Assembly (NCBI GenBank): GCA_944384205.1
Contig: CALWSL010000018.1
Span: forward strand, 1 to 60,751
Direction of reading: 5' to 3'
Source of the DNA: an uncultured Acetatifactor sp.
Lineage (GTDB): Bacteria; Bacillota; Clostridia; Lachnospirales; Lachnospiraceae
Length of the DNA: 60,751 nt
Shown: positions 12,752 through 21,243 of the stretch, piece after piece
Layout of the letters: each line of letters starts with the position of its first letter
Numbering within the stretch: the first letter of the stretch is position 1
Program-made: the position numbers and the translations under genes
Notes under the pieces: generated by a model
What the model was told of the DNA's origin: nothing
Database searches by the model: none
What the model saw: the letters and a program-made list of their open reading frames with translations, nothing else

Positions 12752-13048
12752 TCAAACTATGCTATCCAATGGACTTTTCCTCTCTTTCTTCCTTCCATCT
12801 TTTCTTCTGTGCTTTTTCCACTTTTCTTCTGTACTAGGGTACTGTAACGTCCAATTCTTCTATCCTTTGTGATTCGCTACTTTCTCTTCTGTGTACTCAG
12901 CTATGTATCATTCATCTTCTGTTCTTTATTCATTTGTACATCAATGGAAGAATTATTTTTTTCTTTTAAAATAAGCTACTGTTTTTGGTGGTCCGTACCT
13001 CTCTTTCTACAGATTTTTCTTTTGTCTTCTATTGTTTTCTCTTTTGTT
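12705..13048 (-). ncRNA. Candidate purine-rich small RNA
   Basis: A perfect consensus promoter (13055-13083) and an intrinsic terminator (12704-12751) bound about 340 nt on the minus strand with no credible gene. The RNA would be strikingly purine-rich, with repeated AGAAGAAAAG-like stretches around 12780-12900. Only very short frames without ribosome binding sites are present. On the plus strand the same DNA gives a T-rich frame (12869-13405) that looks like an artefact. Family unknown; 6S, tmRNA, SRP and RNase P RNA features were not recognised. The rest of the 816-bp gap (13084-13380) is AT-rich and appears empty. Confidence 0.55.
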
Positions 13049-13054
13049 GATTTT

Positions 13055-13083
13055 ATTATATCTTTCCTCCTTTATTTTGTCAA
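13055..13083 (-). promoter_or_regulatory. Perfect sigma-A promoter of the candidate small RNA
   Basis: On the minus strand TTGACA (13078-13083), a 17-bp spacer and TATAAT (13055-13060) match the housekeeping consensus at all twelve positions. An A/T-rich stretch upstream could act as an UP element. Transcription would start near 13048. Confidence 0.8.
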
Positions 13084-13380
13084 CACATTTTTTAAAATAT
13101 TCCTTATTTTTTTCATCTTTTTTTCTTTTATGGTATTTATTTACACTATTTTCCTCTTTAAACATTATTTTCTACAGAATTTCTATAATTCAAAGAAAAA
13201 TAATGTCATAATCAATCCGACTTTTCTTATATTTTTGACAAAAGCTGTGTTTTTTGGAATACAAGTAAATATAATAATCAGAAAAGTTAGGATTCCACGC
13301 TACGGGCAGTCAAGTATTTGGACAATAGCTTGCAGAAAAAGAAATAGTGGAAAAACAAAAACTCCGGGGGAGCAATCGGA

Positions 13381-13436
13381 AGAGGGCATCCCAAAGTCAG
13401 TATGACTTCCGTCAAACCCGACTTCGGATGCCCTCT
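13381..13436 (-). terminator. Hairpin behind the aspartokinase gene
   Basis: AGAGGGCATCC (13381-13391) and GGATGCCCTCT (13426-13436) form an 11-bp stem with an inner AAGTC/GACTT stem. It lies 40 bp after the aspartokinase stop codon. The trailing bases on the minus strand are not T-rich, so it may act in mRNA 3'-end stability more than as an intrinsic terminator. Confidence 0.5.
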
Positions 13437-13476
13437 TTACAGAACATCATAAAACTTAGACAACGCCCTTTCACAC

Positions 13477-14796
13477 CTACAGTTTTGTAATTACAAAAAT
13501 ATCATAAATCGCCTTGATCGCCGTTTCAAAGTCTTCGTTCGCCACACCAATGATGATGTTTAACTCGGAGGAGCCCTGATCTATCATTTTCACATTGACA
13601 TTACTGTGCGCCAGCGCGGAAAAAATCCTTCCCGCAGTACCCCGGGTAGATTTCATTCCACGTCCCACCACGGCGATTAACGCCAAATCAGCTTCAATAT
13701 CAATGGAGTCAGGATTTACAAGTCTGTGAAGTCCCGCTACTACCTTCTGCTCCTTGTGCATAAACTCATCCTGATGCACAAATACAGTCATCGTATCAAT
13801 GCCCGAAGGAACATGTTCAAAGGAAATGCCATTCTCCTCGAATGCCTGCAATACCCTCCTGCCGAACCCAATTTCAGAGTTCATCATATCTTTCTCAATA
13901 TTTACGGCACAGAATCCCTTCTTGCCCGCAATACCGGTAATCACATATTTCGATTTCTGACAGGTGCTTCCCACAATCCAGGTGCCATTATCCTCAGGTG
14001 CATTCGTATTACGAATATTAATGGGAATTCCCTCCTGGCGCACAGGGAAAATTGCGTCCTCGTGCAGAACAGTTGCACCCATGTAAGAAAGCTCACGAAG
14101 CTCTCTGTAGGTGATTACCTCAATTCCTCTGGGATTTTCAATAATTCTGGGATCTGCAATCAAAAAGCCTGATACATCGGTCCAATTCTCGTACACATCT
14201 GCCTTGCAGGCTTTTGCAACAATAGATCCGGTTACATCGGAACCGCCTCTGGAAAAGGTCTTAACCGTCCCGTCAGGCAAGGAACCATAAAAACCGGGGA
14301 CTACTGCTTTCTTACACTCCGTCAGCTTTGCGGAAAGCACCTCATTGGTCTTATCCGCATCAAAGTCACCGTTCTCATCAAAGAAAATAACGGTTGCGGA
14401 ATCAATAAACTCATAGCCTAAATAACTTGCCATAATGATGCCGTTTAAATATTCACCTCTGGAAGCTGCGTAATTACTGCCCAATTTTGCTTTGAAATTC
14501 TTTTCGATTACCTTAAATTCCTCATCCAGACTAAGCTCTAACTGCAAGCCTGCAATAATTTCCTCGTAACGCTCCTTGATTGCCTTCAAAGCAGCCTTAA
14601 AGTCCTTGCCTGCCTCAGCCAAATCATAGCATTCATAAAGCATATCCGTTACCTTGGTGTCGTCCTTAAATCTTTTGCCGGGCGCGGAAGGCACCACATA
14701 CTTTCTCTCTTTATCTGCCCGGATAATGCTTCCGACTTTTTTAAACTGCTCTGCGCTTGCCAGCGAGCTTCCTCCGAATTTTACTACCTTTGACAT
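13477..14796 (-). CDS. lysC: Aspartate kinase
   Basis: This 439-residue enzyme phosphorylates L-aspartate, the first step to lysine, threonine and methionine. The N-terminus VVKFGGSSLAS is the family nucleotide-binding signature. TFSRGGSDVTGS and the aspartate-site region ADPRII are present. Two ACT domains follow (from about residue 300), the first near ITGIAGKKGFCAVNIEKD and the second near LALIAVVGRGMKSTRG, so feedback inhibition is expected. It is the last gene of the operon ACT protein-hom-apgM-lysC; this context suggests a threonine-directed isoenzyme. Length is normal. Confidence 0.93.
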   Translation of the reverse strand: MSKVVKFGGSSLASAEQFKKVGSIIRADKERKYVVPSAPGKRFKDDTKVTDMLYECYDLAEAGKDFKAALKAIKERYEEIIAGLQLELSLDEEFKVIEKNFKAKLGSNYAASRGEYLNGIIMASYLGYEFIDSATVIFFDENGDFDADKTNEVLSAKLTECKKAVVPGFYGSLPDGTVKTFSRGGSDVTGSIVAKACKADVYENWTDVSGFLIADPRIIENPRGIEVITYRELRELSYMGATVLHEDAIFPVRQEGIPINIRNTNAPEDNGTWIVGSTCQKSKYVITGIAGKKGFCAVNIEKDMMNSEIGFGRRVLQAFEENGISFEHVPSGIDTMTVFVHQDEFMHKEQKVVAGLHRLVNPDSIDIEADLALIAVVGRGMKSTRGTAGRIFSALAHSNVNVKMIDQGSSELNIIIGVANEDFETAIKAIYDIFVITKL

Positions 14797-14821
14797 AATG
14801 CTTTGCTCCTCATAATTAGTT

Positions 14822-16030
14822 TTATGCTTCGTTTTTTAAAAATTTATCAATCAGCTTATGACCTTCGGCAATGAAATTGCCGCTCTCCCGTCCGTCCGCT
14901 TCCGTGTAATTCCACGTATTCTTCTGCGACTTTGTGCTGTCATAGAGCATATAAGGTACATTGTCCGATGTATGGGTGCGCACGCGAACCGGCGTCGGAT
15001 GATCCGGCAGTACAAGAAGTCTGAAATCCTCTCCCGCAGCCTCCATCTTCGCGACTACAGGTCCGATTACTTCGGAATCGAGATACTCGATTGCCTGTAC
15101 TTTGCGTTCCACACTGCCCTGATGTCCCATCTCATCGGGTGCTTCTACATGAATATACGCAAAATCATATCCGTCCTCGGTGACAGCTTTCACAGCAGCT
15201 TCCACCTTGCCCGCATAGTTGGTATGAAGACCACCGTTGGCGCCCTCCACCAGTGCAACGCCCATTCCGGCGCCCACGGCAATTCCCTTTAATAAATCAA
15301 CCGCAGATACCATCATACCCTTTTTACCGGTCTTTTCTTCAAAAGAGGAAAGCTGCGGCTTTGTGCCGGCTCCCCAGAACCAGCAGCAGTTGGCGGGATT
15401 CAGTCCCCGTTTCTTTCTTTCTATATTAATGGGGTGATTTACTAAAATGTCATAGCTCTTTTTCATCATATCTCTCAGGGTTTCATCTTTGGGGAGATAC
15501 TGCCCTATCACCTGACCGAGCACGTCATGGGGCGGCGTCAGCTCAACCACCTGACCGTTATTCCAAATCAGACAATGACGGTAGCTGGTTCCCACATAGA
15601 ACTGAAAAGTCTCATTGGCAAGCTGTTCCATAACCGCATGTAACAACACTGCACAATCCTCCGTGCTGATTTCGGAGGAGCTGTGGTCAATAATGGTCTT
15701 CTCCTCAAACGGAACATCGTCCTCTGATATCGTTACAATATTACAGCGGATTGCAATATCCGTATCCTTCATGGGAACTCCGATACTGAGTGCCTCCAGC
15801 GGAGAACGTCCTGAATAGTATTTTTTGGGGTCATATCCCATAACCGACAAATTAGCGGTGTCAGATCCCGGATTCATGCCGTCCGGAATCGTATGCACCA
15901 TACCAACCTCCGAAAGCTTGCTCAGTCTATCCATATTCGGGGTCTTGGCATATGCCAGCGGGGTCTTGTCCCCAAGCTCCGCTATCGGCTCATCCGCCAT
16001 ACCATCGCCTAAAACTACAATATATTTCAT
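14822..16030 (-). CDS. ApgM-like protein, probable homoserine kinase
   Basis: This 402-residue protein belongs to the alkaline phosphatase superfamily, COG3635 (archaeal-type cofactor-independent phosphoglycerate mutase). Metal-site motifs are visible: VVLGDGMAD at the start, DTANLSVMGYD with the catalytic residue, EAPDEMGHQG, and VLPDHPTP near the end. In bacteria whose threonine operon lacks thrB, members of this family next to hom have been proposed to act as homoserine kinase. Here it lies between hom and lysC, and no thrB is in the window, so homoserine phosphorylation is the better guess than glycolysis. Confidence 0.8.
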   Translation of the reverse strand: MKYIVVLGDGMADEPIAELGDKTPLAYAKTPNMDRLSKLSEVGMVHTIPDGMNPGSDTANLSVMGYDPKKYYSGRSPLEALSIGVPMKDTDIAIRCNIVTISEDDVPFEEKTIIDHSSSEISTEDCAVLLHAVMEQLANETFQFYVGTSYRHCLIWNNGQVVELTPPHDVLGQVIGQYLPKDETLRDMMKKSYDILVNHPINIERKKRGLNPANCCWFWGAGTKPQLSSFEEKTGKKGMMVSAVDLLKGIAVGAGMGVALVEGANGGLHTNYAGKVEAAVKAVTEDGYDFAYIHVEAPDEMGHQGSVERKVQAIEYLDSEVIGPVVAKMEAAGEDFRLLVLPDHPTPVRVRTHTSDNVPYMLYDSTKSQKNTWNYTEADGRESGNFIAEGHKLIDKFLKNEA

Positions 16031-16049
16031 AACTTATTCCTCCGAAATA

Positions 16050-17261
16050 TTAAAATAAACGAATCTTGGAAAGAACCGCATTTCCCAGTCCTGCACATTT
16101 ATCATAAAACTCTCTTTCTGTCGTCACGGCAGTGATATATCCCGCATCCGTTTTACGTCCTTCCACTATAATAGCCGTACTGCCGGGAAACGCCTTTTCC
16201 ACAGCTTCTTTATCATCGGCATTGACTCTGATAAAGAAGCTTCTTTTGGTCTCAGCCACATCTGCAAGCGTAACCTCTTCCTCATCCCAGAAGCACATAA
16301 CGCTCTTGCCCTGATGCCTTGCGCAGTCAACCACATCGGACACCACCGCGCTGGCAGTCGGCAGCTTGCCTGCTCCGCGTCCGTAATACATGGAATCGCC
16401 CAGCATATTACCGGTTACAAATACGGCGTTAAATACATCATTTACCATGGAAAGAGGATGCTCCCTGCTAATCAGGAAGGGAGCGACCATCGCAAGCACC
16501 GTATTTTCATCCAGCGCCCTGCTCATACCCAACAGCTTAATGGTCATACCTGCTGCCTTGGCATACAGGAAATCATCTGCCGTAATTTTGGTAATGCCTT
16601 CTGTAAAAATTTTCTCGGAATCCACATTCTTGCCCATCATCAGGGAAGAAAGGATTGCAATTTTACGACATGCGTCATGTCCCTCAATATCTGCCTCGGG
16701 ATTGCTTTCCGCATAACCGTTTTCCTGCGCCTGTTTTAATACATCGTCAAAGCCGGCGCCCTCTTTTTCCATTTTACTTAATATATAGTTAGTAGTACCG
16801 TTTAAAATGCCGGTAATTGCTTCGATTTTCTCAGCGGTCAGAGAGTAGTTCAGCGGACGGATAATCGGAATGCCTCCGCCGACGCTTGCCTCAAACAGAT
16901 AATTACAATTATGCTCCACTGCCAGCTTTAACAGCTCCGGACCATGCTTTGCCACCAGCTCCTTGTTGGAGGTACACACGCTCTTGCCTCTTTCCAGACA
17001 CTGTCTGGTAAACTGATACGCAGCGCCCACACCGCCCATAACCTCACAAACGATATCTACCGTATCATCCTCAAGAATCTGATTGAAATCATGAATTACC
17101 TTCGCTTCATAGGGGTCTCCGGGAAAATCCCGCAAATCCAGAATATACTTTACATTCAGCTCCTGTGCGGACTTTTTGTCAACCATTTCTTTATTTTTTT
17201 CAATTACCTCAACCACACCGCTTCCCACAGTGCCATATCCTAATACAGCTACGTTAATCAT
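16050..17261 (-). CDS. hom: Homoserine dehydrogenase
   Basis: This 403-residue enzyme reduces aspartate semialdehyde to homoserine with NAD(P)H. The N-terminal Rossmann signature is VAVLGYGTVGSGVVEVI. The substrate domain has GILNGTTNYILSKM and the conserved ANPEADIEGHDACRK-type motif (here SNPEADIEGHDACRKIAIL). A short ACT-like region lies at the C-terminus (SFFIRVNADD). It lies 10 bp after the ACT-domain gene in one operon and 19 bp before the ApgM-like gene. Confidence 0.95.
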   Translation of the reverse strand: MINVAVLGYGTVGSGVVEVIEKNKEMVDKKSAQELNVKYILDLRDFPGDPYEAKVIHDFNQILEDDTVDIVCEVMGGVGAAYQFTRQCLERGKSVCTSNKELVAKHGPELLKLAVEHNCNYLFEASVGGGIPIIRPLNYSLTAEKIEAITGILNGTTNYILSKMEKEGAGFDDVLKQAQENGYAESNPEADIEGHDACRKIAILSSLMMGKNVDSEKIFTEGITKITADDFLYAKAAGMTIKLLGMSRALDENTVLAMVAPFLISREHPLSMVNDVFNAVFVTGNMLGDSMYYGRGAGKLPTASAVVSDVVDCARHQGKSVMCFWDEEEVTLADVAETKRSFFIRVNADDKEAVEKAFPGSTAIIVEGRKTDAGYITAVTTEREFYDKCAGLGNAVLSKIRLF

Positions 17262-17271
17262 AATTCTCTCC

Positions 17272-17715
17272 TTATTCTTTTGCTAAAATTTTGACGTGAT
17301 GCACGCCCTTTTGCTCTTCCACCTGTTCAATCATCTTAGATACATCGCCTGTGGTCTGAAGCATCTGAACGCTCAGGCTTAACGAAGCAATCCCGTTAAT
17401 AGGAATACTCTGATGTATGGTCAGGATATTCGCATGATACTCTGCAATGATTTTCAATACATCGGACAATAACCCCGGTTCATCATCCATCTGAAAGGTC
17501 AGTGTAAATGTCGTTCCCTGTGAGTTGTCATGAAATTGAAAAATATCATCCTTATACTTATAAAAAGAACTACGGCTGATGCCGACAGCATCAACCGCTT
17601 CCTGAATGGTCAGAACCTTTTCTGACTCCAGAAGCCTCTTTGCTTCAACTACCTTTAATAATACTTCGGGTATTGCCCTCTGCTTTACAACAAAATATTT
17701 GGCTGTCTCTCCCAT
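17272..17715 (-). CDS. ACT domain regulatory protein (PheB/UPF0735 type)
   Basis: This 147-residue protein has an N-terminal helix-turn-helix-like half (ESEKVLTIQEAVDAVGISRSSFYKYKDDIF, residues about 31-60). A C-terminal ACT domain starts with FTLTFQMDDEPGLLSDVL. This is the layout of the PheB-like family found beside threonine genes in Firmicutes. It probably senses an amino acid and may regulate the operon it heads. Its direct partner is not known from sequence. Confidence 0.85.
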   Translation of the reverse strand: MGETAKYFVVKQRAIPEVLLKVVEAKRLLESEKVLTIQEAVDAVGISRSSFYKYKDDIFQFHDNSQGTTFTLTFQMDDEPGLLSDVLKIIAEYHANILTIHQSIPINGIASLSLSVQMLQTTGDVSKMIEQVEEQKGVHHVKILAKE

Positions 17716-17860
17716 ATGTTTTCTCCACTGATATTGCAGTCATTGTGTGAAATATATGTACAAATCACGCAGCGTTTTTGCATCGCGGACACTTGTTTGT
17801 CAACGAGGGATATTTTAGCACAGAAAAATCAGATATGCAAGTAGTAAATTATAGATATTG

Positions 17861-17912
17861 GAAAAAAGAAGAATTATGCTTTGCCATGATATATCACACA
17901 TGGCAAAGCATA
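17861..17912 (-). terminator. glyA terminator
   Basis: TATGCTTTGCCATG (17875-17888) and CATGGCAAAGCATA (17899-17912) form a perfect 14-bp stem with a 10-nt loop. On the minus strand it is followed by ATTCTTCTTTTTTC. It lies 70 bp after the glyA stop codon and separates glyA from the threonine operon transcribed in the same direction. Confidence 0.85.
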
Positions 17913-17984
17913 TTCAATCCATATTTTGAAAATTGGGGCAAAACATGTACGTATACACGTTTTGCGTGTTTTTATTCCGAATCA

Positions 17985-19223
17985 TTAAATTAACGGATAT
18001 TTATCAGTCAATGTCTGTACAATCGCTCTCGCCTCAGGAACCTTCTCCTCGCCGCCCTTGATAACCATTGCGATTGCCTCGGCGATTTTGTCCATATCCT
18101 CCGTATTCATTCCTCTGGAGGTAACGGCAGGCGTTCCGAGACGGATGCCGCTGGTTACAAACGGAGACTGGGGATCGTTAGGAATCGTGTTCTTGTTGCA
18201 GGTAATATGTGCAGCGTCAAGAAGCTTCTCCACAGCTTTACCGGTTAATCCAAAATTAGTCAGATCAACAAGCATAAGGTGATTGTCCGTACCGCCGGAT
18301 ACAATCTTAATGCCTCTGTCCATAAGTCCCTTGCAAAGAGCCTGGGCATTATCAATAATACCCTGCTGGTAAGTTTTGAACTCATCGCTGAGAGCCTCTT
18401 TGAAGCAGACAGCCTTCGCTGCGATAACGTGCATCAGAGGACCTCCCTGAATGCCGGGGAAAATCGCTTTATTGAAATTAAATTTTTCGTTTGCTTCTTT
18501 ATTACAGAGAATCAGACCGCCGCGGGGTCCGCGTAAGGTCTTATGGGTAGTGGTAGTCACCACATCCGCATAAGGAATCGGGCTTGGATGCAATCCTGCT
18601 GCCACCAGACCGGCAATGTGCGCCATATCCACCATAAGCACTGCGCCTACTTCGTCAGCCACTTCACGAAACTTTTTAAAATCAATGGTACGCGCATATG
18701 CGGAAGCGCCTGCAATAATCATTTTGGGCTTATTTGCAATGGCAAGCTCACGCATTTTATCATAATCAAGGAATCCGTTATCATCCACACCATAAGGTAC
18801 AATATTAAAATATTTACCGGACATATTAACCGGGCTTCCGTGTGTCAGATGTCCGCCGTGGTCAAGATTCATTCCCATAATGGTATCGCCGGGCTTACAT
18901 ACCGCAAATTGCACCGCCATGTTTGCCTGTGCACCGGAATGGGGCTGTACATTTGCATAATCGCAGCCAAACAGTTCTTTTGCTCTCTCAATGGCAAGAT
19001 TCTCTACTACATCAACGCAGTCACATCCGCCGTAATATCTCTTTCCGGGATAACCTTCCGCATATTTGTTGGTAAGAGGGCTTCCCATAGCCGCCATTAC
19101 CGCCTTGCTTACCCAGTTTTCCGATGCAATCAGCTCAATGTGGCTGTTCTGTCTTGCCTGCTCGTCCACAATCGCCTGAGCGATTTCGGGGTCTACATTC
19201 TTCACTTCGTCCAATGAATACAT
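17985..19223 (-). CDS. glyA: Serine hydroxymethyltransferase
   Basis: This 412-residue PLP enzyme converts serine and tetrahydrofolate to glycine and methylenetetrahydrofolate. N-terminal [15 protein letters not shown], the substrate-site [11 protein letters not shown] and the PLP lysine motif [16 protein letters not shown] are all present, and the length is typical. It is transcribed alone, with its own terminator. The next gene upstream (the lipid kinase) is divergent. No glycine or purine riboswitch was recognised in the 220-bp upstream gap. Confidence 0.97.
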   Translation of the reverse strand: MYSLDEVKNVDPEIAQAIVDEQARQNSHIELIASENWVSKAVMAAMGSPLTNKYAEGYPGKRYYGGCDCVDVVENLAIERAKELFGCDYANVQPHSGAQANMAVQFAVCKPGDTIMGMNLDHGGHLTHGSPVNMSGKYFNIVPYGVDDNGFLDYDKMRELAIANKPKMIIAGASAYARTIDFKKFREVADEVGAVLMVDMAHIAGLVAAGLHPSPIPYADVVTTTTHKTLRGPRGGLILCNKEANEKFNFNKAIFPGIQGGPLMHVIAAKAVCFKEALSDEFKTYQQGIIDNAQALCKGLMDRGIKIVSGGTDNHLMLVDLTNFGLTGKAVEKLLDAAHITCNKNTIPNDPQSPFVTSGIRLGTPAVTSRGMNTEDMDKIAEAIAMVIKGGEEKVPEARAIVQTLTDKYPLI

Positions 19224-19445
19224 GATTTTCCTCCTGCCTTACCGGGTTCATCCGGATTATTTATTTTCACACGCTGACGCGTCACATAAGTCTCCTAAAG
19301 TGTAACACGGTTTCTATCGTTTTTCAAGGCATTGTTTTCCGTGAGGATACTTCCCCGATGAAAAAAAGTCTATACTAACTCCTTTTTCCCTGCTACAATA
19401 GAATGGAATAAAAAACAAATGACCCTAAAAAACAGGAGAAAAATA

Positions 19446-20375
19446 ATGTACCACATTATAATCAATCCCGCTTCCCGTTCCGGGAAAGGCCTGGATGTCT
19501 GGAAAAAGGAAGTGGAACCGGGGCTCCATCGGGAAAATATCAGCTATCGCTCCTACTTTTCCAGAGAAGCCGGCGATGTAGCGCGTATTGCTGCCGACAT
19601 CTTAAATAACAATGAAGAATGTCCCATCCGAATCATTATTCTGGGCGGCGACGGAACGGTCAACGAAGCGCTACAGGGTATGAAGGACACCTCCGGCGTG
19701 ATTCTGGGTTATATTCCCACCGGTTCCAGCAACGATTTTGCATTAGACCTGGGCATTCCTACAGAACCTGCGCAGGCGCTGCAGTTGATTCTTCATACCG
19801 GCAGGACATACCCTATGGATTTGGGAACCGTCACCTATGACGACGGCACAAAGCGCCGCTTTGCAGTAAGCTGCGGTATCGGTTTTGATGCCGCAGTCTG
19901 TGAGGAAGCATTACATTCCAATATAAAGAAATTGTTCAACAAAATCGGTCTGGGCAAGCTTACTTACCTTGGCATCGCGTTAAAACAGTTGTTTACTGCC
20001 AAATCCGTCTCCTGCACGCTTACTCTGGATGACGGCGAGCCGATTGCCATACGAAAGCTGCTTTTTATCACCTGTATGCAGCACCGCTTCGAGGGCGGCG
20101 GCTTTATGTTCTGCCCCGCTGCAGACGCTACGGACGGTCTTTTAGATTTATGTTCCGTCGGTGATGTGCCAAGGCTTTTGATTCTTTTTGCCCTTCCTAC
20201 CGCCTTCAAGGGAAAGCATTACATTGTAAAGGGTATCAGACCTTACCGGGCAAAAAAAGTCCGCATTGAAACCTCCACCCCGCTCTGGGTACACACAGAC
20301 GGCGAGGTGAGCCGCAGAACCAACGCATTTTCCGTGGTCTGTGAACCTCAAAGTATACAGATAATCGGATTCTAA
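19446..20375 (+). CDS. Diacylglycerol kinase family lipid kinase
   Basis: This 309-residue soluble kinase of the DgkB/YegS/BmrU family probably phosphorylates diacylglycerol or a related lipid at the membrane. It begins IIINPASRSGKG, followed by the nucleotide signature ILGGDGTVNEAL and GYIPTGSSNDFA. The C-terminal half has the family HRFEGGGFMFCPAADATDGLLD. ATG 19446 follows AACAGGAGAAAAATA; a start at 19419 would lack a site. It is followed by a PAP2-family gene, a pairing that suggests joint phospholipid headgroup or phosphatidate metabolism. Confidence 0.9.
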   Translation: MYHIIINPASRSGKGLDVWKKEVEPGLHRENISYRSYFSREAGDVARIAADILNNNEECPIRIIILGGDGTVNEALQGMKDTSGVILGYIPTGSSNDFALDLGIPTEPAQALQLILHTGRTYPMDLGTVTYDDGTKRRFAVSCGIGFDAAVCEEALHSNIKKLFNKIGLGKLTYLGIALKQLFTAKSVSCTLTLDDGEPIAIRKLLFITCMQHRFEGGGFMFCPAADATDGLLDLCSVGDVPRLLILFALPTAFKGKHYIVKGIRPYRAKKVRIETSTPLWVHTDGEVSRRTNAFSVVCEPQSIQIIGF

Positions 20376-20414
20376 AGGTTTTCTTAAGATTCTTTAAGGA
20401 TTCAAAAAAAGGCA

Positions 20415-20475
20415 TTGCTTTTTCTTTACGAATCGCTATACTGTTTAATTAATAAGAAACAGTATTGCGATTCGT
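20415..20475 (+). promoter_or_regulatory. PAP2 gene promoter with overlapping long palindrome
   Basis: TTGCTT (20415-20420), a 16-bp spacer and TATACT (20437-20442) form a promoter. The -10 lies in the left arm of a long inverted repeat, 20428-20475: ACGAATCGC-T-ATACTGTTT against AAACAGTAT-T-GCGATTCGT, with one mismatched position and a 10-nt centre. The DNA could bind a dimeric regulator, or the RNA 5' end could fold into a stem. Confidence 0.55.
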
Positions 20476-20499
20476 TTCTTAAGAAAGGCAAGGTTTAAT

Positions 20500-21183
20500 A
20501 TGAAAAAGGCAAAACATATGTATGTAAAATACAAACATGCCCTCCCGCTTATCATATATGGAATTATTTATTTGTTGTGGTTTTCCTGGCTGGAGCAGAA
20601 GGTTACCAGGCACTATAAGGTAATACATATGGCGGCTGACGATTATATTCCATTTTGTGAGGTATTCATCATCCCATACTTTTTATGGTTTCTGTATGTA
20701 GCTGCTGTTGTCCTCTTCTTTTTCTTTAAGAACAAAACGGATTATTACAGGGTATGTCTCTTCCTCTTTACCGGAATGACGGTTTTTCTCATTGTATCGA
20801 CATTCTGGCCAAACGGACATCACTTGCGCCCCATCGTGATGCCAAGGGAAAATATATTTACCCATATGGTAGAATATTTGTACAGTATCGACACAGCTAC
20901 AAACCTTTGGCCAAGCATCCATGTGTACAACTCTCTGGGTGCCCATTTCGCAATCATGCACAGCAAGGAGTTTGAGAATAAAAGAGGCATCCGTATCGGT
21001 TCCCTGATACTTGCAGTCTCCATTATTCTCTCCACCGTATTCTTAAAGCAGCATTCTGTTTATGATGTGCTGACCGCTTTTGTGATGGCTGCCATCATGT
21101 ACACGCTTGTATACCGATACGACTTAATTATGACAGTTCGTGCAAACCGCGCAAAGAAGAAAGCGAAACCGCAAATCAGCTAA
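20500..21183 (+). CDS. PAP2-superfamily membrane phosphatase
   Basis: This 227-residue protein has about six membrane helices. Recognisable PAP2 motifs are GHHLRP (end of motif 1), WPSIHVYNS (motif 2, P-S-x-H) and STVFLKQHSVYDV (motif 3, His and Asp). It probably dephosphorylates a lipid phosphate or transfers a phosphate headgroup at the outer face of the membrane. The C-terminus is short and basic. It follows the lipid kinase in the same direction but has its own promoter. Confidence 0.85.
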   Translation: MKKAKHMYVKYKHALPLIIYGIIYLLWFSWLEQKVTRHYKVIHMAADDYIPFCEVFIIPYFLWFLYVAAVVLFFFFKNKTDYYRVCLFLFTGMTVFLIVSTFWPNGHHLRPIVMPRENIFTHMVEYLYSIDTATNLWPSIHVYNSLGAHFAIMHSKEFENKRGIRIGSLILAVSIILSTVFLKQHSVYDVLTAFVMAAIMYTLVYRYDLIMTVRANRAKKKAKPQIS

Positions 21184-21186
21184 AAA

Positions 21187-21223
21187 AACTCCGTATTCAC
21201 CTACTGGATGGATACGGAGTTTT
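21187..21223. terminator. Bidirectional terminator between convergent genes
   Basis: AACTCCGTAT (21187-21196) and ATACGGAGTT (21212-21221) form a 10-bp stem flanked by an A run on the left and TTTTCTCTTT on the right. It can end both the PAP2 gene and the leftward glycosyltransferase gene. Confidence 0.85.
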
Positions 21224-21243
21224 CTCTTTGAAACGACGGTACT

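Noticed and set aside
12869-13405. 178-codon plus-strand frame with strong hydrophobicity
   Set aside because: It starts with GTG without a ribosome binding site, is made of T-rich low-complexity DNA (mostly Phe, Ile, Leu), and lies opposite a perfect promoter and the start of the candidate RNA.
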